DNA of 6,840 nt from CAZHHM01 sp964532225 (lineage in GTDB: Bacteria; Margulisbacteria; WOR-1; JAKLHX01), in assembly GCA_964532225.1 (NCBI GenBank), contig CAZHHM010000039.1, positions 1 through 6,840 of the forward strand, in the 5' to 3' direction. Position numbers and translations under genes: made by a program. Shown one piece after another: positions 1 to 6,444 of the stretch (position 1 is its first letter; the number at the start of each line of letters is the position of its first letter). The notes under the pieces are model-generated. The model had not been told where the DNA came from. It did not search any database and worked only from the letters and a program-made list of their open reading frames with translations.

Positions 1-408
<408 letters not shown>

Positions 409-501
409 TGATCACTCTTTAGTATAATTAATGCACGGATCACCTTATTTAGTTCACAAATTACCAGTATTTTGCGGGTCATAGCCTAGGCTATGTTAAA
501 A
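409..501 (+). other. 23S-5S spacer, no tRNA
   Basis: This AT-rich spacer of about 93 bp lies between the 23S and 5S genes. I see no tRNA cloverleaf in it. A TATAAT hexamer lies at 423-428, with a poor -35 (TTGTCC, 402-407, only 15 bp spacer), so an internal promoter is not convincingly supported. The 3' end of the spacer carries a perfect palindrome, listed separately. Confidence 0.7.
480..495 (+). other. 16-bp perfect palindrome just upstream of 5S
   Basis: CATAGCCTAGGCTATG reads identically on both strands. In the rRNA precursor it can fold as a 6-bp stem closed by a CUAG tetraloop, six bases before the 5S 5' end. A role as a precursor-processing or spacing hairpin is an inference from its position. 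As DNA it could equally be a protein-binding dyad. Confidence 0.6.
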
Positions 502-609
<108 letters not shown>

Positions 610-620
<11 letters not shown>

Positions 621-632
621 TTTTATTGACCA
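610..632 (+). repeat. Direct repeat DR1: 5S end plus terminator flank
   Basis: This 23-bp stretch begins GGCGCCGGGT, passes through a T run and ends ATTGACCA. It is the last 11 bases of 5S plus 12 bases of flank. It recurs at 1269-1291 with 22/23 identity (a single T-to-G change) and at 1406-1428 with 16/23 identity by hand count. As the copy inside the real 5S gene, DR1 is presumably the original target, and the others are duplications. Confidence 0.85.
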
Positions 633-642
633 AAAAGGCAGA

Positions 643-727
643 GATAACAGATTACGGATCACAGAGCTCTGAGCACAGGGTGTTCCCAAACTGTGTTCTG
701 TGCTTCCGTGCTCAGTGCTCCGTGTTC
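643..727. repeat. Inverted arrays of 7-bp units at left edge of S23 element
   Basis: Five consecutive 7-mers read rightward: GATAACA, GATTACG, GATCACA, GAGCTCT, GAGCACA (643-677). After a 14-bp gap the same kind of unit runs on the other strand, seen on the plus strand as TGTGTTC, TGTGCTTC (one extra base), CGTGCTC, AGTGCTC and CGTGTTC (692-727). The two arrays face each other, and GAGCACAG (671-678) can pair with CTGTGTTC (691-698, one G-T pair) around a 12-nt loop. The right array overlaps the last codons and the stop codon of the S23 gene (712-714), so the repeat and the gene belong to one unit. Confidence 0.75.
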
Positions 728-1077
728 TTGTCTTCTTTTTCCATGCTATTTATCAGTCCATTCATCATCCGCGCAACCTCGTTCATTATCAGCATGATTT
801 CCTTGTATTTTGCTTCGTGAATGTACCCAAGATGCCTACATATATCAATTAGTGGTACGCATTCATAAAGCGAACCCTTAGAAGTTCTGTAGAACTGTAG
901 TTTTTCTCGACAGTGAAACCGTCCCTGGCCCTCCGCGATATTGAGTGGAATTGAGAGCGCGGCTCTGCACAACTGGTCCTTAATTGCCCGGTCTTTAATA
1001 TGTAAGGATGCGGAATATACGTCCTTTGTGAAGAAAACTGCTTTGCGGTACACCTCCAGATTTTCGAACATGAACAT
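712..1077 (-). CDS. S23-type four helix bundle protein (23S rRNA IVS-protein family)
   Basis: This 121-aa protein belongs to the small tetrahelical family first found as the ORF within 23S rRNA intervening sequences and related to the Avd accessory protein of diversity-generating retroelements. It starts MFMFENLEVYRKAV, typical of the family (F-x-x-L-x-V-[WY]-x-x-[AS]), and has the hallmark SIPLNIAEGQGR at residues 42-53. Several amphipathic helices follow, and the length is normal. I chose the start at 1077 because a perfect AAGGAGG lies 8 bases upstream; the longer frame to 1122 adds a non-family N-terminus. The biochemical role is unknown; family members form oligomers and may bind nucleic acid. 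It points toward the rRNA operon and is bounded by short repeats, which suggests an insertion element. Its stop lies in a heptad repeat array. Confidence 0.9.
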   Translation of the reverse strand: MFMFENLEVYRKAVFFTKDVYSASLHIKDRAIKDQLCRAALSIPLNIAEGQGRFHCREKLQFYRTSKGSLYECVPLIDICRHLGYIHEAKYKEIMLIMNEVARMMNGLINSMEKEDKNTEH

Positions 1078-1085
1078 GTGAAAAA

Positions 1086-1092
1086 CCTCCTT
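1086..1092 (-). promoter_or_regulatory. Strong ribosome binding site of S23 gene
   Basis: AAGGAGG on the minus strand, 8 bases before ATG at 1077, fixes the start. It lies between an A-rich stretch and a T-rich stretch. Just upstream a short hairpin (ATCCC at 1097-1101 with GGGAT at 1108-1112) could affect access to it. Most other genes in the window have no comparable site. Confidence 0.75.
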
Positions 1093-1150
1093 TTTTATCC
1101 CGGATAGGGGATTTACAAGCAATTTTCCCGCCAGAAAGCTGAGAAAGGTG

Positions 1151-1287
1151 ACCAGCGAGCAGTGAACAGTGAGCAGTGGGGGAGATGTGAGCAGAGTGGA
1201 TTGAACAGTGAAAAGTGGGCTCCGACCCCCCTCTGCTCACTGCTCACATTTCTCTGCTCACTTCACTTGGCGCCGGGTGTTTTATTG
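1151..1287. repeat. 137-bp tandem repeat, copy 1 (large imperfect hairpin)
   Basis: It begins ACCAGCGAGCAGTGAACAG and ends TTTTATTG. Its left half is built of 7-mers (GAGCAGT, GAACAGT, GAGCAGT) and its right half of their complements (ACTGCTC-like). The halves can fold into about 27 bp of stem: 1162-1166 with 1262-1266, 1169-1176 with 1254-1261, 1181-1186 with 1248-1253, and 1187-1194 with 1240-1247. The loop is 1195-1239. Copy 1 and copy 2 have the same length and differ at about 12 of 137 positions by hand count, with the first 63 bases identical. Confidence 0.9.
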
Positions 1288-1291
1288 ACCA
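1269..1291 (+). repeat. Direct repeat DR2: copy of 5S 3' end
   Basis: It matches 610-632 at 22 of 23 positions, including the GCGCCGGGT end of 5S, the T-tract and ATTGACCA. It spans the junction of the two 137-bp repeats. No other 5S sequence accompanies it, so it is a short target-like duplication and not a second 5S gene. Confidence 0.85.
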
Positions 1292-1424
1292 GCGAGCAGT
1301 GAACAGTGAGCAGTGGGGGAGATGTGAGCAGAGTGGATTGAACAGTGAAAGGTCGGCTCCGAACACCCTCTGCTCACTGCTCATAAATCTCTGCTCACTT
1401 CACTTGACGCAGATTATTTTATTG
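1288..1424. repeat. 137-bp tandem repeat, copy 2
   Basis: It follows copy 1 directly, with identical length and about 91% identity by hand count. The changes cluster in the right half (near 1351-1366, 1384-1387 and 1407-1416). Several break stem pairs (1384-1387) or the 5S-like tail, so copy 2 appears the older or more decayed one. Confidence 0.9.
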
Positions 1425-1428
1425 CTCA
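1406..1428 (+). repeat. Direct repeat DR3: degenerate copy of 5S 3' end
   Basis: It lies exactly 137 bp after DR2 and keeps 16 of 23 positions of DR1, chiefly CGC and TTTTATTG. The similarity would be weak alone; it is supported by the fixed register of the tandem repeat. Confidence 0.5.
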
Positions 1429-1450
1429 AACTATGTTCTAAGACCTGTGT

Positions 1451-2392
1451 TCAATAGAGCCTGTTAAAAATCGACTCAATAATGTATCTGGTAGCGTTTA
1501 CCTGGTCCTTCACCACGAAATATTCCGGGCTTGTTGCGATGTTAATGATGTCGGCGGTATTGGCAAGAGCTGCGATGCGGTCAAGTACCTCCTCAAGATG
1601 CATCGTTTGTCCGTTCTTTAATGTTGCGGTCCTGCCCAGGTTATTTTTCCATGTAAATTTCTTCTTGATCATGAAGAAGTTGAATAGAAAATCGATATCA
1701 ATGTCGCATATGACGGAAATCCCTGAGCTTTTCAGTATTCTTGCCGCCATTATGCCCTTTTCAAGAGCGATATCATATGCTGTCGCTCCACTGGACTTTG
1801 ACCATTTGTTGCTGGGCTTTACCACTCCGGTCCCGGTCAGTGAAGGCTCAATGTTGTAGATGTTGTCTTTAGATAGTATTTTCCCGAATTCCGGTCTTGC
1901 TGACAGAGAAAAATGTATGAAATCCGCGATGCTGACGTATTGCGGGACGGACAAGGCGAAACGGGAAAAGGGAAGTGTCTTAGGCTGCAGCCATTCGTGC
2001 GGCATTGAATCCGCATGATGATCGATATGAAAGAGAGCTGCTTTGCCGATAATACCTGTCTCACGGGCCATTGCCCAAAAGGTGGCTGCATGGTGGTGGT
2101 CGTCGCTTATGAAAAGCGGCCTCCCTGATGGTGTGCTTGTCAGAATATACGATGAAAGATAAGGCAATTCCCTGGGAAGGATACCCAGCGGCATGCTCGG
2201 CAGTGTCCTGTGACCGGTGAAGCTTATATCAGTCAGATCTCCGGCTATTATCCTTGCCGGAGGTTTCCTGTCAAGTTTGTTGTAAGGCGACAGTGAGGCG
2301 AGATAACTGTCATAATGTCTGAAAGATGCATGACCATTCCTGTTCTGAACGAAATGTCTGTTAATTATCTTCTGTGTTGCGGTTGAAGACAT
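1451..2392 (-). CDS. UPF0489 family (arginase-fold) protein, paralog B
   Basis: This 313-aa protein resembles the UPF0489/C5orf22 family, which has the ureohydrolase (arginase) fold; some members are known as peptide arginases that turn peptidyl arginine into ornithine. The metal-binding pattern is visible as DDHHH (97-101), HIDHHAD (122-128) and DIDIDF (230-235), equivalent to the arginase GGDH, DAHxD and DxDxxD motifs. TSPEYF follows at 288-293. It has no signal peptide or membrane segment, so it is probably cytoplasmic. It aligns without gaps to the upstream gene (about 37% identity by hand count), which supports the ATG start. The start codon directly abuts the upstream stop (TAGATG) and has no clear Shine-Dalgarno sequence, so translational coupling is likely. 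The substrate is unknown; family assignment is by motif. Confidence 0.7.
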   Translation of the reverse strand: MSSTATQKIINRHFVQNRNGHASFRHYDSYLASLSPYNKLDRKPPARIIAGDLTDISFTGHRTLPSMPLGILPRELPYLSSYILTSTPSGRPLFISDDHHHAATFWAMARETGIIGKAALFHIDHHADSMPHEWLQPKTLPFSRFALSVPQYVSIADFIHFSLSARPEFGKILSKDNIYNIEPSLTGTGVVKPSNKWSKSSGATAYDIALEKGIMAARILKSSGISVICDIDIDFLFNFFMIKKKFTWKNNLGRTATLKNGQTMHLEEVLDRIAALANTADIINIATSPEYFVVKDQVNATRYIIESIFNRLY

Positions 2393-3334
2393 CTATCTTA
2401 TCCGCTCGTAGATACCGAATATAAGCTCATTTACTATTCTTTGCTGGTCGTCTATCCCAAAGTAATCTGGACTGGTAGCTATCGTGATGACATCCGCAAG
2501 GTCCGCAAGACGCGAAAGGTCCTCGATCATCCGGCCTAAATGAAGCTTGCTTCCGCCAGGGAGATCAATTGCCCTCTGGGGGTTGTCTTTAGCCCAAAAG
2601 TTGTTGGTAATGGAAAAGAAATCAACAAAATAATCCAGATCAATATCGAATATTACCGGGGTCCCTTTGTCCTTAAGTCGTTGTGCTCTGTCGTAGGCAA
2701 GTTCCGGCGAAAGGTCCGTTGGAAAGAAACCGACACTGCCGGAACTGTTCTTGTTAGGTCTGTCCGTTGAAGTCCCTATCAGTTCACTTCTGATATTGAA
2801 TATATTGTTCCCGTCAAGGACCTGTCCGAAAGAGGTGCGTGCGGCACATGAATAATGGATAAAATTGGTGATGTCGACGCTTGTCATGCAGAACCTGGCA
2901 AAATCGCTTATGTTCATGTTCTTTTTCGGCATCCTGAAGACCTTGAAAGTGTCTGAATGGTAATCAAAATCAAATAGTGCGGCGGGCCTGTCGAACATGG
3001 TCTCCCTTGCCATTGCCCACACAGTTGCGCAGTGGTTATGGTCGTCAGTTATGAAGAAGGGCTTCCCTGATGGGGTGTGTGCCAGTACATATGTTGAAAG
3101 GAAGCTTATATTGACCGGCCTTTTTCTCATGGGCATATAAGGGTCCATTTTAATAGTGTAAAAACCTAGGTCCGAAAGCTGGCCGGTCATCAGGCTAGAG
3201 ATACGCTTTTGTCCGCTGAACATCGGCTTTCTGATATCCGCACGGTCGATGTCGTAATGGGGGCAACGGAACCTTCCGTTGCTGAAGAACGTAAAGTGCC
3301 TGTCAGCTATAGGGCTTGAGCGAGCTCCTGCCAT
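2393..3334 (-). CDS. UPF0489 family (arginase-fold) protein, paralog A
   Basis: This 313-aa protein is a tandem paralog of the gene that follows it, with colinear motifs: DDHNH (97-101), DFDYHSD (122-128), DIDLDYF (230-236) and TSPDYF (288-293). The Asp/His set expected for a two-metal ureohydrolase-like site is intact. Substitutions around it (for example Asp122 where B has His, Tyr125 where B has His) suggest a different substrate or partner. Both paralogs carry RHF at residues 12-14 from their starts, supporting this ATG, although no Shine-Dalgarno is visible upstream (ATAATATATC). It follows the antiporter gene by 42 bp on the same strand, so the three are probably co-transcribed. No precursor-peptide or radical-SAM gene of a RiPP pathway is next to it. 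Confidence 0.7.
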   Translation of the reverse strand: MAGARSSPIADRHFTFFSNGRFRCPHYDIDRADIRKPMFSGQKRISSLMTGQLSDLGFYTIKMDPYMPMRKRPVNISFLSTYVLAHTPSGKPFFITDDHNHCATVWAMARETMFDRPAALFDFDYHSDTFKVFRMPKKNMNISDFARFCMTSVDITNFIHYSCAARTSFGQVLDGNNIFNIRSELIGTSTDRPNKNSSGSVGFFPTDLSPELAYDRAQRLKDKGTPVIFDIDLDYFVDFFSITNNFWAKDNPQRAIDLPGGSKLHLGRMIEDLSRLADLADVITIATSPDYFGIDDQQRIVNELIFGIYERIR

Positions 3335-3376
3335 GATATATTATCGTAGATCAAGACAAAGGATTTCAGGCAGGAT

Positions 3377-4516
3377 TCAGTCCAATTTGCAGGTCTTTGT
3401 GAAGCGCTTCACGAAAAATGTGCTGATTATCATCAGTATAAAAACATAAATGGCGGTTATCTCTTTTATGCCGTAGGCAGTTGAGGCTTTAGCTACAAAA
3501 AGCCCCGCAAGGATCATGGCAAACTCACCTCTGGGCAGTAGCCCGACAGCTATGTTCTGCGCTTCCCTGAAGGAGGCTTTCTCAAAAGGCATCGAAAGAA
3601 GTCCGGTCAGCAGCTTTCCGGCTATTGACACTGTTATAAGAACTGTGAGCATCCAAAGCATGGTAAGGTCGAACTTGAGCAGGTTCACCTGAAGGCCGAA
3701 AGAAAGGAAAAATAACGGAGCAGCAAAGTACGCGATAGGGTTCAGTAGGGTCTTGATCCTTGCTTTGTGATTGCTGTCCGCCATGGCCGAACCTATGAAA
3801 AATGCCCCTGTCGCTTCGGACAGCCCGATGAACCTTGATATAACGGACACCAAAAAGACTATGCCAAGCACTTCCATCAGGAATATTTCATTGCTCTCTA
3901 CGTTAAGGACCCTATTGATGATCTTCTTGATCGGATCTTCGAAAACAATAAAGAACAGGCAGAAAAGCACTGCCTCTATCACTACGATCGTTATCTGTCC
4001 CACCTCAATAGAGGGCTTTAGCACCAGGGAGGACAGGATGGCAAGACCCATTGCCATCAATATGTCTTCTAGTATAGACACTCCCAGGATGGTTTTTGTT
4101 TCTTTGCGTGACATGCAGCCGGCATCAGAAAGAAGCTTGAGTATCACGGCAGAGCTTGTAACGAAAACGATACCTCCGAGGAAAAGGCTCTCAAGCCAGC
4201 TCCAGCCAAAAAGAAAGCCGCATAGTATGCCGAGCGGGTAGTTGATCAGTGCATCGGCAATCCCGATCCAGATCACTTTTTTGTTAAGTGTCCTTATGTT
4301 CTTTATCGAGAAATCTATCCCGATAAAGAACAGCAGCATGATCGCGCCTATTGAGGTGATGAATGAGAACGCTTCGGTCTGAGGGAAGAATGGACCTATT
4401 ATGACCCCTGCGACAAGGAACCCGGCTATTGTTGACTGGCCCAATGCTGCGGATATCAGTCCAAGCAACGAAGCTGCAAGGAATGCCAGGCCGAGATAGA
4501 ATATCTGAGAATGCAT
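3377..4516 (-). CDS. Kef-type cation:proton antiporter (CPA2), no TrkA domain
   Basis: This 379-aa integral membrane protein of the Na+/H+ exchanger fold (monovalent cation:proton antiporter-2 family) has around 11-13 hydrophobic segments. Recognisable pieces, numbered from this start, are GQSTIAGFLVAGVIIGP (26-42), FVTSSAVILKLLSDAG (118-133), SILEDILMA with the Glu-Asp pair 150-151 at the expected ion-binding helix, ATGAFFIGSAMA (235-246) and LLPRGEFAMILAG (326-338). It stops after the membrane domain and lacks the TrkA-N/RCK regulatory tail of KefB/KefC. I prefer ATG at 4516. The frame can extend to an ATG at 4534, but a consensus TATAAT (4523-4528) lies between them, and neither has a Shine-Dalgarno. 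It probably exchanges K+ or Na+ for protons; the ion is not determinable. It is first in a cluster with the two UPF0489 genes. Confidence 0.85.
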   Translation of the reverse strand: MHSQIFYLGLAFLAASLLGLISAALGQSTIAGFLVAGVIIGPFFPQTEAFSFITSIGAIMLLFFIGIDFSIKNIRTLNKKVIWIGIADALINYPLGILCGFLFGWSWLESLFLGGIVFVTSSAVILKLLSDAGCMSRKETKTILGVSILEDILMAMGLAILSSLVLKPSIEVGQITIVVIEAVLFCLFFIVFEDPIKKIINRVLNVESNEIFLMEVLGIVFLVSVISRFIGLSEATGAFFIGSAMADSNHKARIKTLLNPIAYFAAPLFFLSFGLQVNLLKFDLTMLWMLTVLITVSIAGKLLTGLLSMPFEKASFREAQNIAVGLLPRGEFAMILAGLFVAKASTAYGIKEITAIYVFILMIISTFFVKRFTKTCKLD

Positions 4517-4522
4517 ATTTAC

Positions 4523-4528
4523 ATTATA
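4523..4528 (-). promoter_or_regulatory. Possible -10 box (TATAAT) for leaderless antiporter mRNA
   Basis: A perfect TATAAT on the minus strand ends six bases before ATG at 4516. That is the distance at which transcription would begin on or next to the start codon. No good -35 is seen (CATGCC at the 17-bp position). The divergent kinase gene starts only 32 bp away, so both promoters must overlap here. Confidence 0.4.
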
Positions 4529-4548
4529 GCCCATGCTAACATGTAGGC

Positions 4549-5520
4549 ATGACCAATCCGTGGGCCCAGCTGAATGAGAACAGCGTGATAACGCGCGTTC
4601 AGGAAGTTACAGGGAAAGAGCTGAACGGCCTTTTCCTTAAGCGGAACAGCTATATCAACAGGGTGTTCGAGCTGGAAGAAGAAAGTCCGAGGTCAAGGTT
4701 GATAGCCAAGTTCTACAGGCCGGGGAGATGGACAAAAGAGCAGATACTTGAGGAACATGCTTTTGTCAATGAACTTCGGTCCCTTGATAACCATGTTATA
4801 GCGCCGCTTGAATTCTCGGGGAATACGCTGTTCCAAATGAACGGCGGGATCCACTTTGCTGTGTACGAGAAGAAAGGCGGCAGGGCAGTCGATGAATTCG
4901 ATAAAGAAGGCTGGCAGAACATCGGGCAGCTTATAGGCAAGATGCACAGGGCCGGGACGAAGGGAGGGAACGGCTCGTCCTCAAAACGGATCGTCTGGTC
5001 GCCTGAAAGCGCAACAAAGCATCATGTTGAGGTCGTAATCGGGTCAAATACGCTGCCCGAGGAGTTTAAGGCGCCTTTTTTAAGGACTATGGAACTATTG
5101 ATAGGGACAGCTTCTCCCTGTTTTGTAAAATCCAAGCAGATCCGGCTGCATGGTGACGTTCACCGCGGGAACCTGATCCACAGGCCGGGAGAAGGCACCT
5201 TCATAGTCGATTTTGACGACATGTGCATGGGGCCTGCCGTACAGGACATGTGGATGCTATTGCCGGATAAGGTCGAGAACAGTCAATCCGAGATCAGCTG
5301 GTTCATTGACGGGTACAGGGTCTTTATGGACTTTGACACTGCGGAGCTTTTGCTCATAAACTACCTTCAGGCAATGCGCATGGTACATTACGCGGCCTGG
5401 TGCGCGATACAAAAGGATGATCCTGGTTTTGAGGGCAACTTCCCTGAATGGGGGACAAAGAAATACTGGGGCCAGCTGATAAGGGATATCAACTCATTAC
5501 TTGCCAGTGAAGAGAGCTGA
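4549..5520 (+). CDS. srkA: Stress response Ser/Thr protein kinase SrkA (YihE/RdoA)
   Basis: This 323-aa kinase with an aminoglycoside-phosphotransferase-like fold is close in length and motif order to E. coli SrkA (328 aa). SrkA phosphorylates protein Ser/Thr and counters stress-induced death (Cpx/MazEF-linked in E. coli). Shared landmarks are NSYINRVFEL (33-42), AKFYRPGRWTKEQILEEH (53-70) with ATP-binding Lys54, GQLIGKMH (126-133), the Brenner-type catalytic loop HGDVHRGN (201-208) with Asp203, the metal-binding DFDD (221-224), GPAVQDMWMLL (228-238) and FDTAE (262-266). All catalytic residues are present. It is cytoplasmic, with no signal sequence. The start matches the family N-terminus; the upstream TGTAGGC is too near the ATG to be a normal ribosome site. 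It is divergent from the antiporter and convergent with the HD-domain gene, 2 bp away. Confidence 0.93.
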   Translation: MTNPWAQLNENSVITRVQEVTGKELNGLFLKRNSYINRVFELEEESPRSRLIAKFYRPGRWTKEQILEEHAFVNELRSLDNHVIAPLEFSGNTLFQMNGGIHFAVYEKKGGRAVDEFDKEGWQNIGQLIGKMHRAGTKGGNGSSSKRIVWSPESATKHHVEVVIGSNTLPEEFKAPFLRTMELLIGTASPCFVKSKQIRLHGDVHRGNLIHRPGEGTFIVDFDDMCMGPAVQDMWMLLPDKVENSQSEISWFIDGYRVFMDFDTAELLLINYLQAMRMVHYAAWCAIQKDDPGFEGNFPEWGTKKYWGQLIRDINSLLASEES

Positions 5521-5522
5521 TA

Positions 5523-6365
5523 CTATTCGGGTCTCTTTTGGAATGACTGACTTTCGGTCCATTCTTTCCAGATGTTCTTCATCATCGAGTAGTTCTCCTC
5601 GATCTCTGTCCTGAGCAACTGGTATGTCCTGATTGTTTCAGTGTCCCTAGTGGCTTCCGGTCTTCTCATAAAATGCGAGCTCATTGTCTTTTTATATAGA
5701 TTTTCTGCCAGATCGAGCTTGTGGAGGTTGGGTGCCTTGTTCTTCTCAAGCTGTAGTAATTGCAGGGATAAGGAAAGCTGGAGGATGTGAACTACTGCCA
5801 GATCGGGGCTCGGCTCAAGTTCCAGCAGGGAAAGCGTGGTCTTGCTGTGCTCAGTCTCGCTGGCATGTTCAGACAGAAAGATTATCTTCTCAAGCATCGA
5901 CATGTCCTCGTAGTACCTTGCGCCCGTGTGATGGTGGCTGATAGCTGCGAGTATATCTCTGTCGAAAACATTGAATTTAAGGTTGCTGAGCGCGGCGCTG
6001 GCAGGAGCATGGACAATATCGATGTTGGTCAGATGACCGCCCGACCCGTTATCAATAAAGATGTCGTTCCTTTCGAAAATATATGAATTGTCACGAACAT
6101 ATGTAAAGAGATCCGATTCCTTTACAAATGGCCTGTTTTTCCCGGTGAAGGCCCAAGAAACATCATGAAGAGCTCCTGCAATAATTACTTTGTCGGTATG
6201 TGCGTATTCAAGCTTCTCGGCTATCCTGATGCCGTTGTTCACTACAGCAGTCACATGGTCCCTTTGCCTTTTGTTGAGATAAAGGTTGTTTATGCTGTAT
6301 CTGGACAGGCCGATGGGAAAATTGTCTGAGGGTCTTATCCTTCTCGGTTGTGCACCTGATGACAT
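5523..6365 (-). CDS. YqeK-like HD-domain phosphohydrolase with C-terminal extension
   Basis: This 280-aa HD-superfamily protein resembles YqeK, a symmetrical Ap4A hydrolase of about 190 aa. Visible are DHV with His37, AGALHDVSWAF with His67-Asp68, VHAPASAAL with His119, DILAAISHHHTGARYYEDMS (137-156) and MLEKIIFLSEHASE (157-170). The region from VHAP to SEHASE runs parallel to B. subtilis YqeK (WHAP...HTSG...LLEKVIYVADYIEP). The metal-ligand Asp of 'AD-x-IE' is Glu166 here, and about 100 residues follow that YqeK lacks, rich in Leu/Gln/Glu and probably helical. It may therefore be a diverged nucleotidase and not an Ap4A hydrolase. I chose ATG 6365 because AAAGGAG lies 5 bases upstream; the ATG at 6422 has an inverted repeat where a ribosome site should be. 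Confidence 0.75.
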   Translation of the reverse strand: MSSGAQPRRIRPSDNFPIGLSRYSINNLYLNKRQRDHVTAVVNNGIRIAEKLEYAHTDKVIIAGALHDVSWAFTGKNRPFVKESDLFTYVRDNSYIFERNDIFIDNGSGGHLTNIDIVHAPASAALSNLKFNVFDRDILAAISHHHTGARYYEDMSMLEKIIFLSEHASETEHSKTTLSLLELEPSPDLAVVHILQLSLSLQLLQLEKNKAPNLHKLDLAENLYKKTMSSHFMRRPEATRDTETIRTYQLLRTEIEENYSMMKNIWKEWTESQSFQKRPE

Positions 6366-6370
6366 GATAT

Positions 6371-6377
6371 CTCCTTT
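6371..6377 (-). promoter_or_regulatory. Ribosome binding site deciding the HD-gene start
   Basis: AAAGGAG on the minus strand, 5 bases before ATG at 6365, favours the 280-aa product over the 299-aa form beginning at 6422. Confidence 0.65.
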
Positions 6378-6423
6378 AAGTTCGTACAAATATAGTTCGG
6401 ATGGAACCAATGCGGATTTCATA

Positions 6424-6444
6424 ATATCAGCGAATTGCTGATAT
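6424..6444. promoter_or_regulatory. Inverted repeat (possible operator) in divergent region
   Basis: ATATCAGC (6424-6431) and GCTGATAT (6437-6444) are perfect inverted arms around GAATT. The dyad lies between the divergent HD-domain and pabB genes, and its right arm overlaps the extended -10 of the rightward promoter. That is the geometry of a repressor site. It is not followed by a T-tract in a way that suits a terminator. Confidence 0.5.

Larger units (their letters stand above)
1078..1450. other. Gene-free accessory stretch of 373 bp
   Basis: This stretch holds the S23 leader (1078-1150), two tandem 137-bp repeats (1151-1424) and a short remnant before the UPF0489 stop (1425-1450). That remnant, CAAACTATGTTCT (1427-1439), matches CAAACTGTGTTCT (687-699) at the other edge of the element in 12 of 13 bases. 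Short open frames here translate to low-complexity Ser/Leu/His-rich strings from the heptad repeats and are not credible genes. Confidence 0.75.

Noticed and set aside
626..820. Plus-strand frame opposite the end of the S23 gene
   Set aside because: It is a shadow of the S23 gene and its heptad repeats; the minus strand has the family match and a strong ribosome site.
1094..1122. Promoter for S23 with TTGCTT (1117-1122), 17-bp spacer and GATAAA (1094-1099) on the minus strand
   Set aside because: Spacing is good but both boxes are poor, and the predicted transcription start would fall within the Shine-Dalgarno, leaving no usable leader.
633..1268. Diversity-generating retroelement, suggested by the Avd-like S23 protein
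   Set aside because: No reverse transcriptase and no template/variable repeat pair with A-directed mismatches is visible in the window.
1151..1424. CRISPR array
   Set aside because: There are only two units, adjacent with no unique spacers; the 137-bp repeat length is far too long and no cas genes are present.
1215..1457. 80-codon + strand frame, and a similar minus frame at 995-1240
   Set aside because: They translate the heptad repeats into Ser/Leu/His-rich strings; composition reflects repeats and not coding selection.
5510..5539. Bidirectional terminator between srkA and the HD gene
   Set aside because: Only a 6-bp AT-rich stem (AAGAGA with TCTCTT) around a 16-nt loop with four Ts; too weak to call.
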